64,000 nucleotides of DNA from Bog-473 sp963711065 (GCA_963711065.1 CAVQCO010000007.1:744001-808000), one strand, 5' to 3'; shown: positions 47,605-56,420, counted from the stretch's first letter. Notes: a model not told the origin generated them from the sequence alone. Program-made: numbers and translations.

Positions 47605-47877
47605 TTAGGAACTTGAGAGCAACTTCTGCTTCTGCATGTCGAATTCCGCCTGCGTCAGCACACCATCGTCCAAGAGTTTCTTCAGGTTCTCGAGCTGGGT
47701 GACCATGTCGTCCCCAGCGACATCTGGTGCGCCGGCAGCCTCAGGAGGCGGGGCACTGCCCGGGGCCGGTTGCTGGGCCTCGGCCTGTGCCTGTCCGGAC
47801 TTGGTACCGGCGTGGTGTGCGACCGCAGCAACACCTCCGATGACCGCTGCTCGCCGAAGTGGCCTTCTCCTCATCAT
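47605..47877 (-). CDS. SHOCT-domain protein
   Basis: A 90-residue protein with a basic start (MMRRRPLRRAAVIGGVAAVA), an Ala/Pro/Gly/Gln linker and the SHOCT motif LENLKKLLDDGVLTQAEFDMQKQKLL. It is the first gene of the minus-strand cluster. Same layout as the protein at 44920-45195. Confidence 0.8.
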   Translation of the reverse strand: MMRRRPLRRAAVIGGVAAVAHHAGTKSGQAQAEAQQPAPGSAPPPEAAGAPDVAGDDMVTQLENLKKLLDDGVLTQAEFDMQKQKLLSSS

Positions 47878-48001
47878 GGCGGGGCCCTCGTTCCTCGAAT
47901 CAGTCGACCGGAAGCATCCGGCACGACGGGGATCTACATGGTACCGCCTGTCGGCATTTCCTGCTCTTGGAGCAGTGTGGAACTACCATCACCAGATCGC
48001 C

Positions 48002-48562
48002 GTGTCGCTTCCGTATCCAGATCCACGACTGCGTGGCTCGTCGTTCCTTTTGCGTCCATTCCATGAGAAAGACTTCGACGCTGCCATGGAGCTCGGAGAT
48101 GATCCGGCGACCGCATTCTCGGTGCCGCCCGTTCCGGCAGCTGACCCCGCCAGAGTGGTGCAACTGTTCGAGCAGTACCGCTCGGACGGCGAGCTGCTCC
48201 ATCTCGCCATTGCAGAACTCCGGAGCGATGCGTACCTCGGTGAGGTCATGGTCATGATTGGGGAGCACCGGACGGGTGAGTTCGGATGCGGAGTCGTGTC
48301 ACGTGCCCGTGGCCGGGGCATCGCAACCGAAGCTCTGGGCTTGCTGGCCAGTTGGAGCGCAACGGCGCTCCAACTCCGCCGCCTTCAGGTGCTCGTTGCG
48401 CAGGAGAACACGGCGGCTCTGCGACTTGCCGAACGTGTCGGCTTTCGCCGGGAGGGTGTGCTCCGGGCGTATTGGGAGCAGGATGGCGTGCGGCTCGACG
48501 TCGTGATGCTCTCGATGCTTCCGGGTGAGATCCCTAACGGCAATCCATACGCTGCCGGGTAG
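48002..48562 (+). CDS. GNAT-family N-acetyltransferase, RimJ/RimL type
   Basis: A 186-residue acetyltransferase. SSFLLRPFHEKDFDAAMEL starts the fold. The acetyl-CoA loop is GCGVVSRARGRGIATEALGLLASW (R/Q-x-x-G-x-G/A type). LQVLVAQENTAALRLAERVGFRREGVLR is the C-terminal block of RimJ-like enzymes. The start is uncertain: GTG at 48002 or 47975. The acceptor could be a ribosomal protein or a small molecule. It is divergent from the SHOCT cluster. Confidence 0.8.
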   Translation: MSLPYPDPRLRGSSFLLRPFHEKDFDAAMELGDDPATAFSVPPVPAADPARVVQLFEQYRSDGELLHLAIAELRSDAYLGEVMVMIGEHRTGEFGCGVVSRARGRGIATEALGLLASWSATALQLRRLQVLVAQENTAALRLAERVGFRREGVLRAYWEQDGVRLDVVMLSMLPGEIPNGNPYAAG

Positions 48563-49093
48563 CACGAGCCAGACAGCTGGAGTGCTCTCGGAAGAGACCG
48601 GCGGCGATGTCACGAGGCGCTCTTTGCACCCTGGGCTGCTTCGAGCAGGCCCTCCTTCAGCGCGTTGACCCCGTCACAGTCAACGGGTGGTGGAAACCTT
48701 GTCCCTGACGGACATGCCGACGGGTTGGAGCGTGGATAACTCGGCAAGTAGTTCGGGTGCCATCAACCTTTGATCATGGCGGTTGAGGCGGAAGAGTCAG
48801 CCACCCACCGTCGATGGTGACTTGCAGGAGGCTGTTGCTCGTTGTGCTGATCTTGTGAAACCGGCGCTTCCTGCTGTATCGACGTATCAGCCATCCGCAA
48901 GAGAGTCTCCTTGTGGAGTGTCCTCGCGACGCCATCCTAAGTGTAAGGGACTGTGCTCGAAGAGCGGGGCACGCTCCAGCTGGTGTTCAAGGAGCCGCCG
49001 GGCAGGGTTGGAAGAACGCGGCGAGAAGATGGCGATTCCGCGCAGCATGGCCGACCGCGTCGAATTGCACGAGAGACGCCGAAGCGTCGAGGA
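48563..49093. other. intergenic stretch with gene remnants
   Basis: About 530 bp without an intact gene. On the minus strand VNALKEGLLEAAQGAKSAS followed by a stop (48610) looks like the end of a lost helical protein. On the plus strand LEERGEKMAIPRSMADRVEL runs to a TGA overlapping the next start codon (ATGA, 49094-49097), so part of an upstream coupled gene may survive. Neither could be assigned. Confidence 0.4.
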
Positions 49094-49597
49094 ATGACTG
49101 AAACACGTGCCGGGCCAAGCCCACAGTGGGAGAGCGAAGCGCCCGCGACTCTTGATCGTCGGGTTGACATCTTTCTCGCGCAGCTGGTCCATACGGTTGA
49201 ACTGGCTGCCTCGATACAGAAGGGTACCGACGTGAGGGTGCCCGTCACCGTTATCGTCGGCGGTGCAACCGTGTCGGGTGATGTCACAGCGGGCAGATTC
49301 TGGTGGGCCAAGTTCGAGGAGGTGGTCCGGGCCGCTGAGCCGGGGCCCTCAGCCACCGCCGAGAGTGCCACGGCGTTAGGAAAACTGCTCGGTGACGCGT
49401 ACCACCGCCTCTGGCCAGGGGTGTACGAACAGCAGCCGGATCTCTCGCGGGCTGACTCCCTTCACCTGACCGACGCCCACGTCATCCATGCACGAGGTTC
49501 CGTTCCGAGCCCCGGCGGACTGCTCATGCGGCTCAAGCTCGGAGAAGTTCAGGGCTGGTCGCTGGGAAAGCTGGAGACGGACCTGAGCGAAGGGTAG
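49094..49597 (+). CDS. GvpU-like protein
   Basis: A 167-residue protein. After a variable start it has LDRRVDIFLAQLVHTVELAASI, the beta block VPVTVIVGGATVSGDVTAGRFWW and a C-terminal SLHLTDAHVIHARGSVP...LKLGEVQGWSLGKL. The order of a helix, a V-G-x-x-V-S-G strand pair, an H-L-x-D-A strand and a final G-x-S-L-G matches the gas-vesicle accessory protein GvpU as I know it. No other gas-vesicle gene is in the window, so a general role is equally possible. The upstream frame ends in ATGA over this start. Confidence 0.5.
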   Translation: MTETRAGPSPQWESEAPATLDRRVDIFLAQLVHTVELAASIQKGTDVRVPVTVIVGGATVSGDVTAGRFWWAKFEEVVRAAEPGPSATAESATALGKLLGDAYHRLWPGVYEQQPDLSRADSLHLTDAHVIHARGSVPSPGGLLMRLKLGEVQGWSLGKLETDLSEG

Positions 49598-49745
49598 GCC
49601 TGGCAACGGGTTGCTTGTGGCTGGGGACGCCGTGAAGCAGTACCCTGCCTGCCGCTCTGGGCTAATAAGTCGCTCCAGCGCGGACGGATAAAGGACATCG
49701 CGGACCGACAAGGAGTGGGGATTGCTCCGCTCACAAGCCTTCGAC

Positions 49746-51407
49746 TCAGCTGATCCAGATCTGGGTGGGCCAGATGGAGCCACCGATCATCCCGAAGGCG
49801 GGCTGGCCCTGCGGCGTGGTCGGGTTGTTGAAGTTCTGCACATTGGGGCTGCCGATAACGGCCCACACCGCCCGGTCCAGCCAGAGGTAGGGGAGGTCGA
49901 GGGCAAGGCGCTTGTTGACTGTCTTGTAGGCGGCCCCGCGGACGCTCGGCTCGGTGCTGGACCGCCCCGCCAGAAGCGCGTTCTCGATCGTCGGGTCCGC
50001 ATTGCGAGCCATGTTGATGGACAGTGACCCCGAACTGACCGTGGTCGTGCTCCAGAAGATGTAGTTGAGATCGGGGTCGACCGCCCCAAACTGGCGCCAA
50101 TTCAGCGCCTGATAGTCGCCGGCCAGCGCGTCGTTGATGAAGGCGTTCTGTTCGATGATGGGGGTCTTGACCTGGAACCCGACGGACTGCCACGCCTGCT
50201 GGAGGTAAGCCTGTTGACGCACGCTCACAGGCCCATTCGTGTTGCCCAAAGTGAAGGAGATCGGGCTGCCGGTCGACTTCTCGACCTGCTTGACCAGCGC
50301 GGCCGCCCGCGAGGGGTTGTAGGCCGGGTAGGACGTGGCGGAGTAATAGGGGGAGCTCGGCACGAAGAGGCCGGTGCTCACCGGGAGCACGCCCTCGTCG
50401 ATGACCTGGGCATACTGACGGCGGTTGATGGCCATGGCGGCGGCCCGCCGTACGTTGGCGTTGTTGAACGGAGGCGCCAGGCAATTGAGCTGCACGCAGT
50501 TCATGTCGGGTTCCCCGGCGACATGCGTGCTGTCGTCGATGTAGGAGTAGTTCCGGTTGCCACGGTACTGGGTGATGATCTGCGTCGTGTCGGTCACCAT
50601 CAGGTCGATGGTGCCGGACAGCAGCGCCTCGGACCTCCCGTTCTGGTCCGGGATCGGCTTGTACGTGATCTGCGACAAGTAGGGCATGCCCTTGCGCCAG
50701 TAGTGGGGGTTGGCGGTGGCGGTGAAGTGGTCGTTGGGGATCCACTCCTTGAACACGAAGGGCCCGGTGCCCACGGGGTGCGAGGTGCCGTTGGGGTTTC
50801 TGAGCATGGACGGCGCCACCACATAGGCGATCTGGCCACCGATACCGCCGGCCAAGTAGTAGGGGAAGGGCACCCAGGGCGACTTGAACGTGATGGTCAC
50901 CGCCAGCGGTCCGGTCTGGGTGATCGACACCAGGGTCGGATTGATGACCACGCCGTTGAGGAACGACTTGGACTGCGCCTGGAGGTTGGTCAGCAACGCC
51001 GCCCCGTCGCACGGCGTCCCGTCGTGGAACACAACGTTGGGCCGGAGGGTGATCGTCCAGGCGGTGTACGAGGAGTTGGGCACGACCGACTGGGCCAGAT
51101 AGGGGGCCCAGTCACCATTGGTCAAGATGATGGTGAGGGGGTCGAACACGGTGCGTGCGTACATGACGCCGACTTCGTCGAATTGGGCTTGGGTGGGGTC
51201 GAAGCCCTGCTCCTCGGCGTCGACCCCGAAGACCAGCGAGCCGCCCTTCTTCGGCGTGGCCTTGGTGACCCCGTTGCGTCCAGGGCCGTTCGTCGCCGCC
51301 CCGGCGACCCCGTCCCAACCCATGCTGAGCGCCGATGCCCCCGCAAAGCTCGCTGCCGCGACAGCGCCGCCGGCCAACAGTGTGCGGCGATCGAATTTCG
51401 AGACCAT
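49746..51407 (-). CDS. extracellular solute-binding protein, family 5, probable Tat export
   Basis: A 553-residue binding protein. I choose the ATG at 51407 because GGAGG lies 4 nt upstream and it yields MVSKFDRRTLLAGGAVAAAS, a Tat-like signal (D-R-R-T-L-L). Family-5 landmarks are ARTVFDPLTIILTNGDWAPYLAQS, LRPNVVFHDGTPCDGAALL, GTGPFVFKEWIPNDHF and NVRRAAAMAINRRQY. The C-terminal part is typical of DppA/OppA folds. No transporter genes adjoin, so cargo and partner are unknown. Confidence 0.87.
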   Translation of the reverse strand: MVSKFDRRTLLAGGAVAAASFAGASALSMGWDGVAGAATNGPGRNGVTKATPKKGGSLVFGVDAEEQGFDPTQAQFDEVGVMYARTVFDPLTIILTNGDWAPYLAQSVVPNSSYTAWTITLRPNVVFHDGTPCDGAALLTNLQAQSKSFLNGVVINPTLVSITQTGPLAVTITFKSPWVPFPYYLAGGIGGQIAYVVAPSMLRNPNGTSHPVGTGPFVFKEWIPNDHFTATANPHYWRKGMPYLSQITYKPIPDQNGRSEALLSGTIDLMVTDTTQIITQYRGNRNYSYIDDSTHVAGEPDMNCVQLNCLAPPFNNANVRRAAAMAINRRQYAQVIDEGVLPVSTGLFVPSSPYYSATSYPAYNPSRAAALVKQVEKSTGSPISFTLGNTNGPVSVRQQAYLQQAWQSVGFQVKTPIIEQNAFINDALAGDYQALNWRQFGAVDPDLNYIFWSTTTVSSGSLSINMARNADPTIENALLAGRSSTEPSVRGAAYKTVNKRLALDLPYLWLDRAVWAVIGSPNVQNFNNPTTPQGQPAFGMIGGSIWPTQIWIS

Positions 51408-51547
51408 CGGTCCTCCATGTCCCCGAACGCCCCCGAACATTTTCCCGGCGACGTCAAGTGCCCGTGTTCGCTTACGGCCTCAGCCGAGCCTTCTCCTTGA
51501 GCCTGTCCGGTCTACGAAGAGTCCACCGACTCCAGTTCTCGGCGACT

Positions 51548-51880
51548 TCAGACCCGCGTCGCAGCCTTCTTTGCCGGAGTCCGCGTCGCAGCCTTTGCCG
51601 GAGCTCGCTTCGCCTTCGGACCCTCCTCTCTCAGTGCGTCCTGACTCGCCTTTACGATCTTCTCCGCAAGGTGGGTCGACGTGCCGACAAGCTGCTCGGT
51701 CATCTTGAAAGCGGAATCGATTATCCGCTGGCGCGGACCGTTGTCTTCACCCAGGTCGGGAAAAGCACCATTCACGGTGTCAAGGAACTTCCGCACCGAT
51801 TCAAGTGCGGCGTTCCCGGTATCACGAAATGACTCGATGATCCGATCAGTGCTGCCGGAGCCAGTCTTTGTGCTGGTCAT
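51548..51880 (-). CDS. small helical protein with Lys/Ala/Pro-rich tail (phasin-like)
   Basis: A 110-residue protein. The first 80 residues are amphipathic helix (DRIIESFRDTGNAALESVRKFLDTVN ... MTEQLVGTSTHLAEKIVKAS). The tail (PKAKRAPAKAATRTPAKKAATRV) resembles histone-H1-like or phasin/PhaF tails that bind DNA. It could coat storage granules or associate with DNA. GGAGG precedes the ATG. Confidence 0.5.
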   Translation of the reverse strand: MTSTKTGSGSTDRIIESFRDTGNAALESVRKFLDTVNGAFPDLGEDNGPRQRIIDSAFKMTEQLVGTSTHLAEKIVKASQDALREEGPKAKRAPAKAATRTPAKKAATRV

Positions 51881-52044
51881 AGGGTCCTCCGATGTGTTGG
51901 GTCCTGATTCGCCAATGCGTGGCTTCTTCTATTCTCTTCACAAGCACAAAGGGGCGAAGTAGAGGCCTTCGGCACGTTCTTCTCGCACAGGGGCGCCCCC
52001 GAACAGTCGCCAGTTACGGGCGTAGCCGGACTGGGCAGTCTGGA

Positions 52045-52056
52045 TACCATGACTCG
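52045..52056 (+). promoter_or_regulatory. putative -10 box, leaderless start
   Basis: TACCAT (52045-52050) is 6 nt before the ATG at 52057, with no Shine-Dalgarno sequence. Confidence 0.45.
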
Positions 52057-52290
52057 ATGGACCGCGTCCGGAATGAAAATGCCGGGAACGCGGTGCTTGA
52101 TGGTGGTCCATTGGACGGCAGGGAGCATCGCGTCGAACCCGATACGACCGAGCTTCTCGTAGTGATGGAGGACGGATCGAGACACCTTTACGTCGCGTGC
52201 GACCGAGTCCAGGCTCTGCCTGATGGACGAGTGGTGCCCGTCTTTGAGCATCGGGGACGGGACTACCCGCTGCGTTCCTCCGGTACCTAA
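52057..52290 (+). CDS. small conserved-looking hypothetical protein
   Basis: A 77-residue protein: MDRVRNENAGNAVLDGGPLDG, then DTTELLVVMEDGSRHLYV and VVPVFEHRGRDYPL. The DGGPLDG...YxxxxxxG-x-YPLR plan resembles small actinobacterial beta-rich proteins whose function is unknown. The leaderless -10 box supports the start. No family assigned. Confidence 0.55.
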   Translation: MDRVRNENAGNAVLDGGPLDGREHRVEPDTTELLVVMEDGSRHLYVACDRVQALPDGRVVPVFEHRGRDYPLRSSGT

Positions 52291-52556
52291 GTCCATCGCC
52301 CGGCCGGGCGTCCGGGGGCGCTCTTTGAGGGATCTCTGCTTCAGCCCCAAAGAGCCTTTGCGGCGTGCTCCGAGTCGGCAGGTGCGCCCCCGGATGCTGA
52401 GTCCTTGTCGCATTGTGGATCCCACCCCATCGTGCCTCCTCGTAGCGGCCTCCGAACCGGCCGTAGGGGGCGCATTTGGCCATCCGCGATCGGCCTTTTC
52501 TGGGACGTAATCCCTCGGTTCGGGCGCTCGCCTGCCCAGGCGCCGATACTGGGAGG

Positions 52557-53318
52557 GTGCCGGACCCTGACCAGCTGCTCGAAGATGCCGAGGTCACCGA
52601 GTTCCAGGGCTGGGACTTCACCAGGTTGGGCGCAAGGCTCGTCTCTGAGCCTCCCCCGTGGGACTTCGAGGAGATCGTGGCCGAGCGTGCGGCGAGGGCA
52701 ACGACGATGCTGGACATGGGCACCGGCGGGGGCGAGTGGCTCTCGTCGCTGCGGACGCGGGCATCCGTCACCGTGGCCACCGAGAGCTGGCCGCCCAACG
52801 TTCCCGTGGCAGCTGCCAGGTTGAAAGCGCTGGGTGTACCGGTGGTCCAAGACGAAGGTGCGGCCGACAATCACCGTCAACACCGCGAAGAGCCAAGCGG
52901 CCGTCTGGCCTTCACTGCCGAGGCCTTCGACTTGGTCACGAATCGCCACGAGAGTTTCGTGGCCTCGGAGGTGAGTCGCGTCCTGCGCCCGGAGGGGACC
53001 TTCGTCACCCAGCAGACCCACTCCGGCTCCCAGCAGTTCCATGAGTTACTGGGTCTCCAACCCCCACACCTCGAGGAGTTCGAGATCGACTTGGCACTCG
53101 ACCAACTCAGCGCCGCCGGGATGACCGTCGATGAGGCCGACGAAGGCCACGCCACGACGGTCTTTGCCGACATCGGCGCGCTGGCGTGGTACCTGCGCTC
53201 GGTTCCCTGGGCCGTGCCTGGCTTCTCGATCAGCGCCTACCGGCAGGTGCTGATCGGGCTGCATGGCGATCCGATCCGAGTTGCGGCCAAGCGTTTCTGG
53301 GTTCGAGCCCACAAGTGA
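52557..53318 (+). CDS. SAM-dependent methyltransferase
   Basis: A 253-residue class I methyltransferase. MLDMGTGGGEWLSSL is the SAM loop, VTVATESWPPNVPVAAARLKALG holds the acidic strand end, and FDLVTNRHESFVASEVSRVLRPEGTFVTQQ is the usual block after motif II. The frame is open further upstream, but the GTG at 52557 has GATACT 6 nt before it and GGGAGG between, so either a leaderless or an SD start fits there. Substrate unknown. Confidence 0.8.
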   Translation: MPDPDQLLEDAEVTEFQGWDFTRLGARLVSEPPPWDFEEIVAERAARATTMLDMGTGGGEWLSSLRTRASVTVATESWPPNVPVAAARLKALGVPVVQDEGAADNHRQHREEPSGRLAFTAEAFDLVTNRHESFVASEVSRVLRPEGTFVTQQTHSGSQQFHELLGLQPPHLEEFEIDLALDQLSAAGMTVDEADEGHATTVFADIGALAWYLRSVPWAVPGFSISAYRQVLIGLHGDPIRVAAKRFWVRAHK

Positions 53319-53351
53319 CTCGTCCCCAAGGCCGGCATTCTGGGGCAGTGT

Positions 53352-53363
53352 TACCTTGCCCCA
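53352..53363 (+). promoter_or_regulatory. putative -10 box, leaderless start
   Basis: TACCTT (53352-53357) is 6 nt before the GTG at 53364, with no Shine-Dalgarno sequence. Confidence 0.5.
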
Positions 53364-53906
53364 GTGACCACCCAAGTCATCGTCTTGAATGGCGTCTCTT
53401 CGGCAGGCAAGTCATCAATCGCTCGGAGCCTGCAAGCCATGTTGACAACACCTTGGTTGTTGCTGGGAGTCGATGACCTGATCAAGGCGATGCCCAACGA
53501 GGGGCTCGAAGGCGGATCCCTTCTTCGCATAGGGGAAACCGGGAGGGTCGATGTCGGTCCCGCATGGCATGATCTCGAAGCGTCCTGGTATCTCGGCATT
53601 GCCGCGATTGCCACCAATGGAACCGGTGTCATTCTTGACGAGGTCTTTCTCGGTGGGAGCAAGAGCCAGGATCGGTTGCGAGCGGCGCTGGGTGGCCTCG
53701 GGGTGCTGTTGGTCGGCGTCAAGTGCGACCCCGACGTAACAAGAGCAAGGGAGGCCCTGCGGCCAGACCGGGTTGTCGGGATGGCTGATGCCCAGGCATT
53801 GGTTGTACACGAAGGCGTCGTCTACGACATGACTGTCGATACGACTCAAGCCTCTCCAGACACATGCGCTGCAGAGATCATCTCCCGAATGGCAACAATG
53901 GATTAG
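53364..53906 (+). CDS. chloramphenicol phosphotransferase-like kinase
   Basis: A 180-residue P-loop protein of the CPT-like family. Walker A is GVSSAGKSS (residues 10-18), then LLGVDDLIKAMP and IGETGRVDVGPAWHDLEAS, and VILDEVFLGG as Walker B. The C-terminal GVKCDPDVTRAREALRPDRVVGMADAQ is the lid region. The founding member phosphorylates chloramphenicol in its producer; many relatives have no demonstrated drug activity, so a resistance role is not implied. Confidence 0.78.
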   Translation: MTTQVIVLNGVSSAGKSSIARSLQAMLTTPWLLLGVDDLIKAMPNEGLEGGSLLRIGETGRVDVGPAWHDLEASWYLGIAAIATNGTGVILDEVFLGGSKSQDRLRAALGGLGVLLVGVKCDPDVTRAREALRPDRVVGMADAQALVVHEGVVYDMTVDTTQASPDTCAAEIISRMATMD

Positions 53907-53970
53907 AACGGACGCCACCGGGACCCGACAGCGCGAGAGGTTGGATTCGTCCCCGATCCCGGCAGACGGC

Positions 53971-54573
53971 TCAGGCGGTGAGGCTGGACTCCGAAGTGAT
54001 CGTCATCGTCGAGAGACCGGCCGAACTCTGGCATGCGGCGACCCACTGCGAATAGGGCACCGGCATGTCGAGGATCAGCTTGGGGCTCTTCGTCGCGAAT
54101 GAGCCCTTCGCCGTTCCCGTACCGCCGCTCTTCGGGTACGTGATCCCGAGCGGGGTGGCCATGATCCCGAGCGTCCCGCCGTTGAAGGCAAGTGCCGTCG
54201 GGGCGAGCGACCCGCTGATCGTCTTGTACGTGACCTTGGCGGTCAATGGTGGGAAGCTGTTCTCGAAAGCCACACAACTGGCCGAGGTGTCGACGCTCTT
54301 TCCGGAGAGGGTCCCGCCGGTGACCTTGGCGGCGGCGGCCGAACCGGTACACCCGCGCAGGGTTGCCTGAAGCTTCAGCGTCGTCGCCTTTCCGCTCCCA
54401 AGGGTCAACGCCGGACTGGCCGTGAAGGTCCCCGTGACAAAGCAGCTGATCGTTCCTTTCGCAGCGGCGGCCGACGAGTGGCGCGCGCTTGCGGCGCTCG
54501 ATGTCACCACCAGCACGAGCGACGCGATCAGCGTGGCTCCGGCAAGACGGACGGCGATGGACTGGGACCTCAT
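53971..54573 (-). CDS. secreted protein, unknown
   Basis: A 200-residue exported protein. I choose the ATG at 54573 because GGGGAGG lies upstream and it starts MRSQSIAVRLAGATLIASLVLVVTSSAASA, a clear signal peptide. The mature part is Thr/Ser/Gly-rich beta sequence with three cysteines (ISCFVTG, RGCTGS, ASCVAF). No family recognised. Confidence 0.7.
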   Translation of the reverse strand: MRSQSIAVRLAGATLIASLVLVVTSSAASARHSSAAAAKGTISCFVTGTFTASPALTLGSGKATTLKLQATLRGCTGSAAAAKVTGGTLSGKSVDTSASCVAFENSFPPLTAKVTYKTISGSLAPTALAFNGGTLGIMATPLGITYPKSGGTGTAKGSFATKSPKLILDMPVPYSQWVAACQSSAGLSTMTITSESSLTA

Positions 54574-54640
54574 CGTCTGCCACCTCCCCTTGGGTAGTCC
54601 GATCACGACAAGCTATCCCCGTTGCGGTGGCGTCGCACGG

Positions 54641-54708
54641 GCAGGTCTAGGGCCCGGATCCGCCGATCGGGATTCGCCTAATCCGGCCCTCCGAAACCAG
54701 GGGTTCGA
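54641..54708 (-). pseudogene. decayed copy of the recombinase tail / old attachment site
   Basis: This stretch aligns with 39615-39680 over its whole length. On the minus strand it reads FGGPD, a stop, then ANPDRRIRALDL, against VGGPNYAKPEWRIRPLDL at the intact attR. The core is CCCTCCGAAAC (one mismatch). It is probably the attR of an earlier related element. Confidence 0.6.
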
Positions 54709-54742
54709 CGTCGCGTCTCGGACCACCCCTTACTGCCCGTGA

Positions 54743-55282
54743 CTAACCGATCGGAATTTCAAGCTCCTTGATGTGTCGTCGAATGGCTTGGAGCAATGCA
54801 CTGGACGCACTGGTCACGTCTTGCGACGCGTCCCCAAGTGGTTCGCCGTCGTTCATGTGGTCCAAGAACGAATCAACCTTGCCTCTGTACGTGTCGAGAA
54901 GATCACGCACCTCGATGGTGGATGGTTCAAGGACAAGGTGCGGGAGTAATCCCACCGTCGTCTCAAGGAAGGTGTCGACGGCTTTGGCGGTGTCGGAGTC
55001 TGAGTACCTCTCTGGTTCGTCGGCTCTTCGCTTGACCGCGAGCGTGCAGTTGACCGTGCAGTCAATAAGGGCCGCATAGTGCGACCTCAGACGGCCCGAG
55101 GTGCCGATCCTGGCATGGGCGGCAAGCTCTCTCGTCAATCGCTGGTTCTCGTACCGCTGGCCCAAGACGATCCCGATGAAACCGGCCAGGAAGGGCGCCA
55201 CGAGTGCCGCGACGATGGCCCACACGGGATCGGTGGACACATCGACGTGCACGTCGGGGACTGTGAGGATCGTTGCCAACAT
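54743..55282 (-). CDS. membrane-anchored hypothetical protein
   Basis: From the ATG at 55282 a 179-residue protein starts with one or two hydrophobic segments (MLATILTVPDVHVD, then PVWAIVAALVAPFLAGFIGIVLG) followed by a helical cytoplasmic-type domain (RYENQRLTRELAAHARIG ... DLLDTYRGKVDSFLDHMND). The frame is open to 55447, but upstream residues look non-coding. Unknown function. Confidence 0.6.
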   Translation of the reverse strand: MLATILTVPDVHVDVSTDPVWAIVAALVAPFLAGFIGIVLGQRYENQRLTRELAAHARIGTSGRLRSHYAALIDCTVNCTLAVKRRADEPERYSDSDTAKAVDTFLETTVGLLPHLVLEPSTIEVRDLLDTYRGKVDSFLDHMNDGEPLGDASQDVTSASSALLQAIRRHIKELEIPIG

Positions 55283-55358
55283 TGCGACCAGTATTCCCGA
55301 GAAATCCGCCCGATGGTGGATGACCCCAGAAGGCGAACGGTGGTACCTAGCGGCGCTC

Positions 55359-55655
55359 TCAAGGCTGGAACGCAGACCAACAGATGTCGTTCCGCAAACG
55401 CTGGTCGTCGAGTACGAGCTCGCGGATCGTCTCTGGGAGGTGGTCACGCTGCCACCGGCACTCGAGTCGCCCTGCGCCTTGGCCCTCTCCGTCCGGCAAT
55501 CGCGGGTTTTCGGGCCGCGCCGACTCGAAGTGGTGTAGGACGTGTTCCGCGCACGATGCGGCCCACAAGGCGAGCAGATGACGATCCGGATCAGTGAGCG
55601 TCCTGCCGCGGCGGATCGTCGTGAAACGAGGGTCCCGTTCTTTCGGAAGGATCAA
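55359..55655 (-). CDS. fragment resembling a putative immunity protein
   Basis: The first half (TLTDPDRHLLALWAASCAEHVLHHFESARPENPR) follows the pattern of Imm-5-like putative immunity proteins (DHRLLALWAADCAEHVL). The second half does not continue that family and reads like frame-shifted DNA. It is likely a truncated or damaged gene. Confidence 0.35.
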   Translation of the reverse strand: MILPKERDPRFTTIRRGRTLTDPDRHLLALWAASCAEHVLHHFESARPENPRLPDGEGQGAGRLECRWQRDHLPETIRELVLDDQRLRNDICWSAFQP

Positions 55656-55815
55656 CTCGGCTCCTTTCCCGCTCGTATCCCCCAGGCAGGGCTACGAGTT
55701 CTACTTCGTCGATTGGCATTCATATCGAGACGCGTCTTTCCCGCGTTGGTGCGGATCCCCCGTTTCGCCGCCATTCACAAGGGTATGGCTGCTCAAACCT
55801 GATTGGAGGTTGGAA

Positions 55816-56070
55816 ATGGTTGGAGCTGGAGGACTTGTCGCGAGCATCATCGCCTTTGCCGTAGGAGCGATTCTGGATTACGCCGTGACTGCGAGTCCCG
55901 ATCAACATGGGTTCAACGTGAACAAGGTCGGTGTCATTCTGATGATCGTCGGCGCGGTGGGAGCCGGATTGTCGCTGCTTGCCATGGTCGTCGCCAACAC
56001 GCGTCGCCGTCGGACCGTCGTTGACGATGGGCGGGGACACGTCGCACGTCGAGTTGATTCGACATATTAG
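55816..56070 (+). CDS. DUF6458-like small membrane protein
   Basis: An 84-residue protein with two transmembrane helices (LVASIIAFAVGAILDYAVTAS and VNKVGVILMIVGAVGAGLSLLAMVV) and a basic tail. The helix-GFNVNKVGVILM-helix-RRRR layout is that of DUF6458 proteins. GGAGG precedes the ATG by about 6-10 nt. Function unknown. Confidence 0.7.
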   Translation: MVGAGGLVASIIAFAVGAILDYAVTASPDQHGFNVNKVGVILMIVGAVGAGLSLLAMVVANTRRRRTVVDDGRGHVARRVDSTY

Positions 56071-56168
56071 AGAAGTTCCCCCGCGGTAGGCGAAGGCGGG
56101 TGAAGGACACATGGTGCTTCTTCTAGGTCAGCCGATGGTCCACCCGAGACATTGAAAAGGAGCGTCTC

Positions 56169-56330
56169 ATGGCGATTGTGTTGTTGGCTTGTTTGGTAGT
56201 CCTTCTCTTCGGCGCGGGATTTGCGCTCCACCTGTTGTGGATTGCTGCTGTCGTCCTCGCGATTGCCTGGGCGGCGAGCTTCGCTCTTAGCCGTGGGGCA
56301 AGCGCCGGTCGCCGCTCTCTCCGACGCTAG
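56169..56330 (+). CDS. 53-residue hydrophobic membrane protein
   Basis: AAGGAG lies 6 nt before the ATG. The product is two short membrane helices (IVLLACLVVLLFGAGFALHL and WIAAVVLAIAWAASFAL) and a basic end (GRRSLRR). It resembles Lmo0937/DUF5670-type stress-associated membrane peptides. Confidence 0.65.
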   Translation: MAIVLLACLVVLLFGAGFALHLLWIAAVVLAIAWAASFALSRGASAGRRSLRR

Positions 56331-56420
56331 GTCATCTCTCCGGGTCGCCACACCTGTGGCTCGTCATCAAGGGGTCAAGCATGCAGCCTCTGCAAAGCCG
56401 GCCTCCGGGCCTTTCGGGCT

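Noticed and set aside
49549..51012. Alternative minus-strand frame inside the binding-protein gene
   Set aside because: It overlaps the family-5 binding protein in another frame and has no domain features.
54641..54708. Partial tRNA gene
   Set aside because: It shares only the CCCTCCGA core with tRNA-Leu; there is no T-arm or anticodon arm. The match to the recombinase tail at 39615-39680 explains it better.
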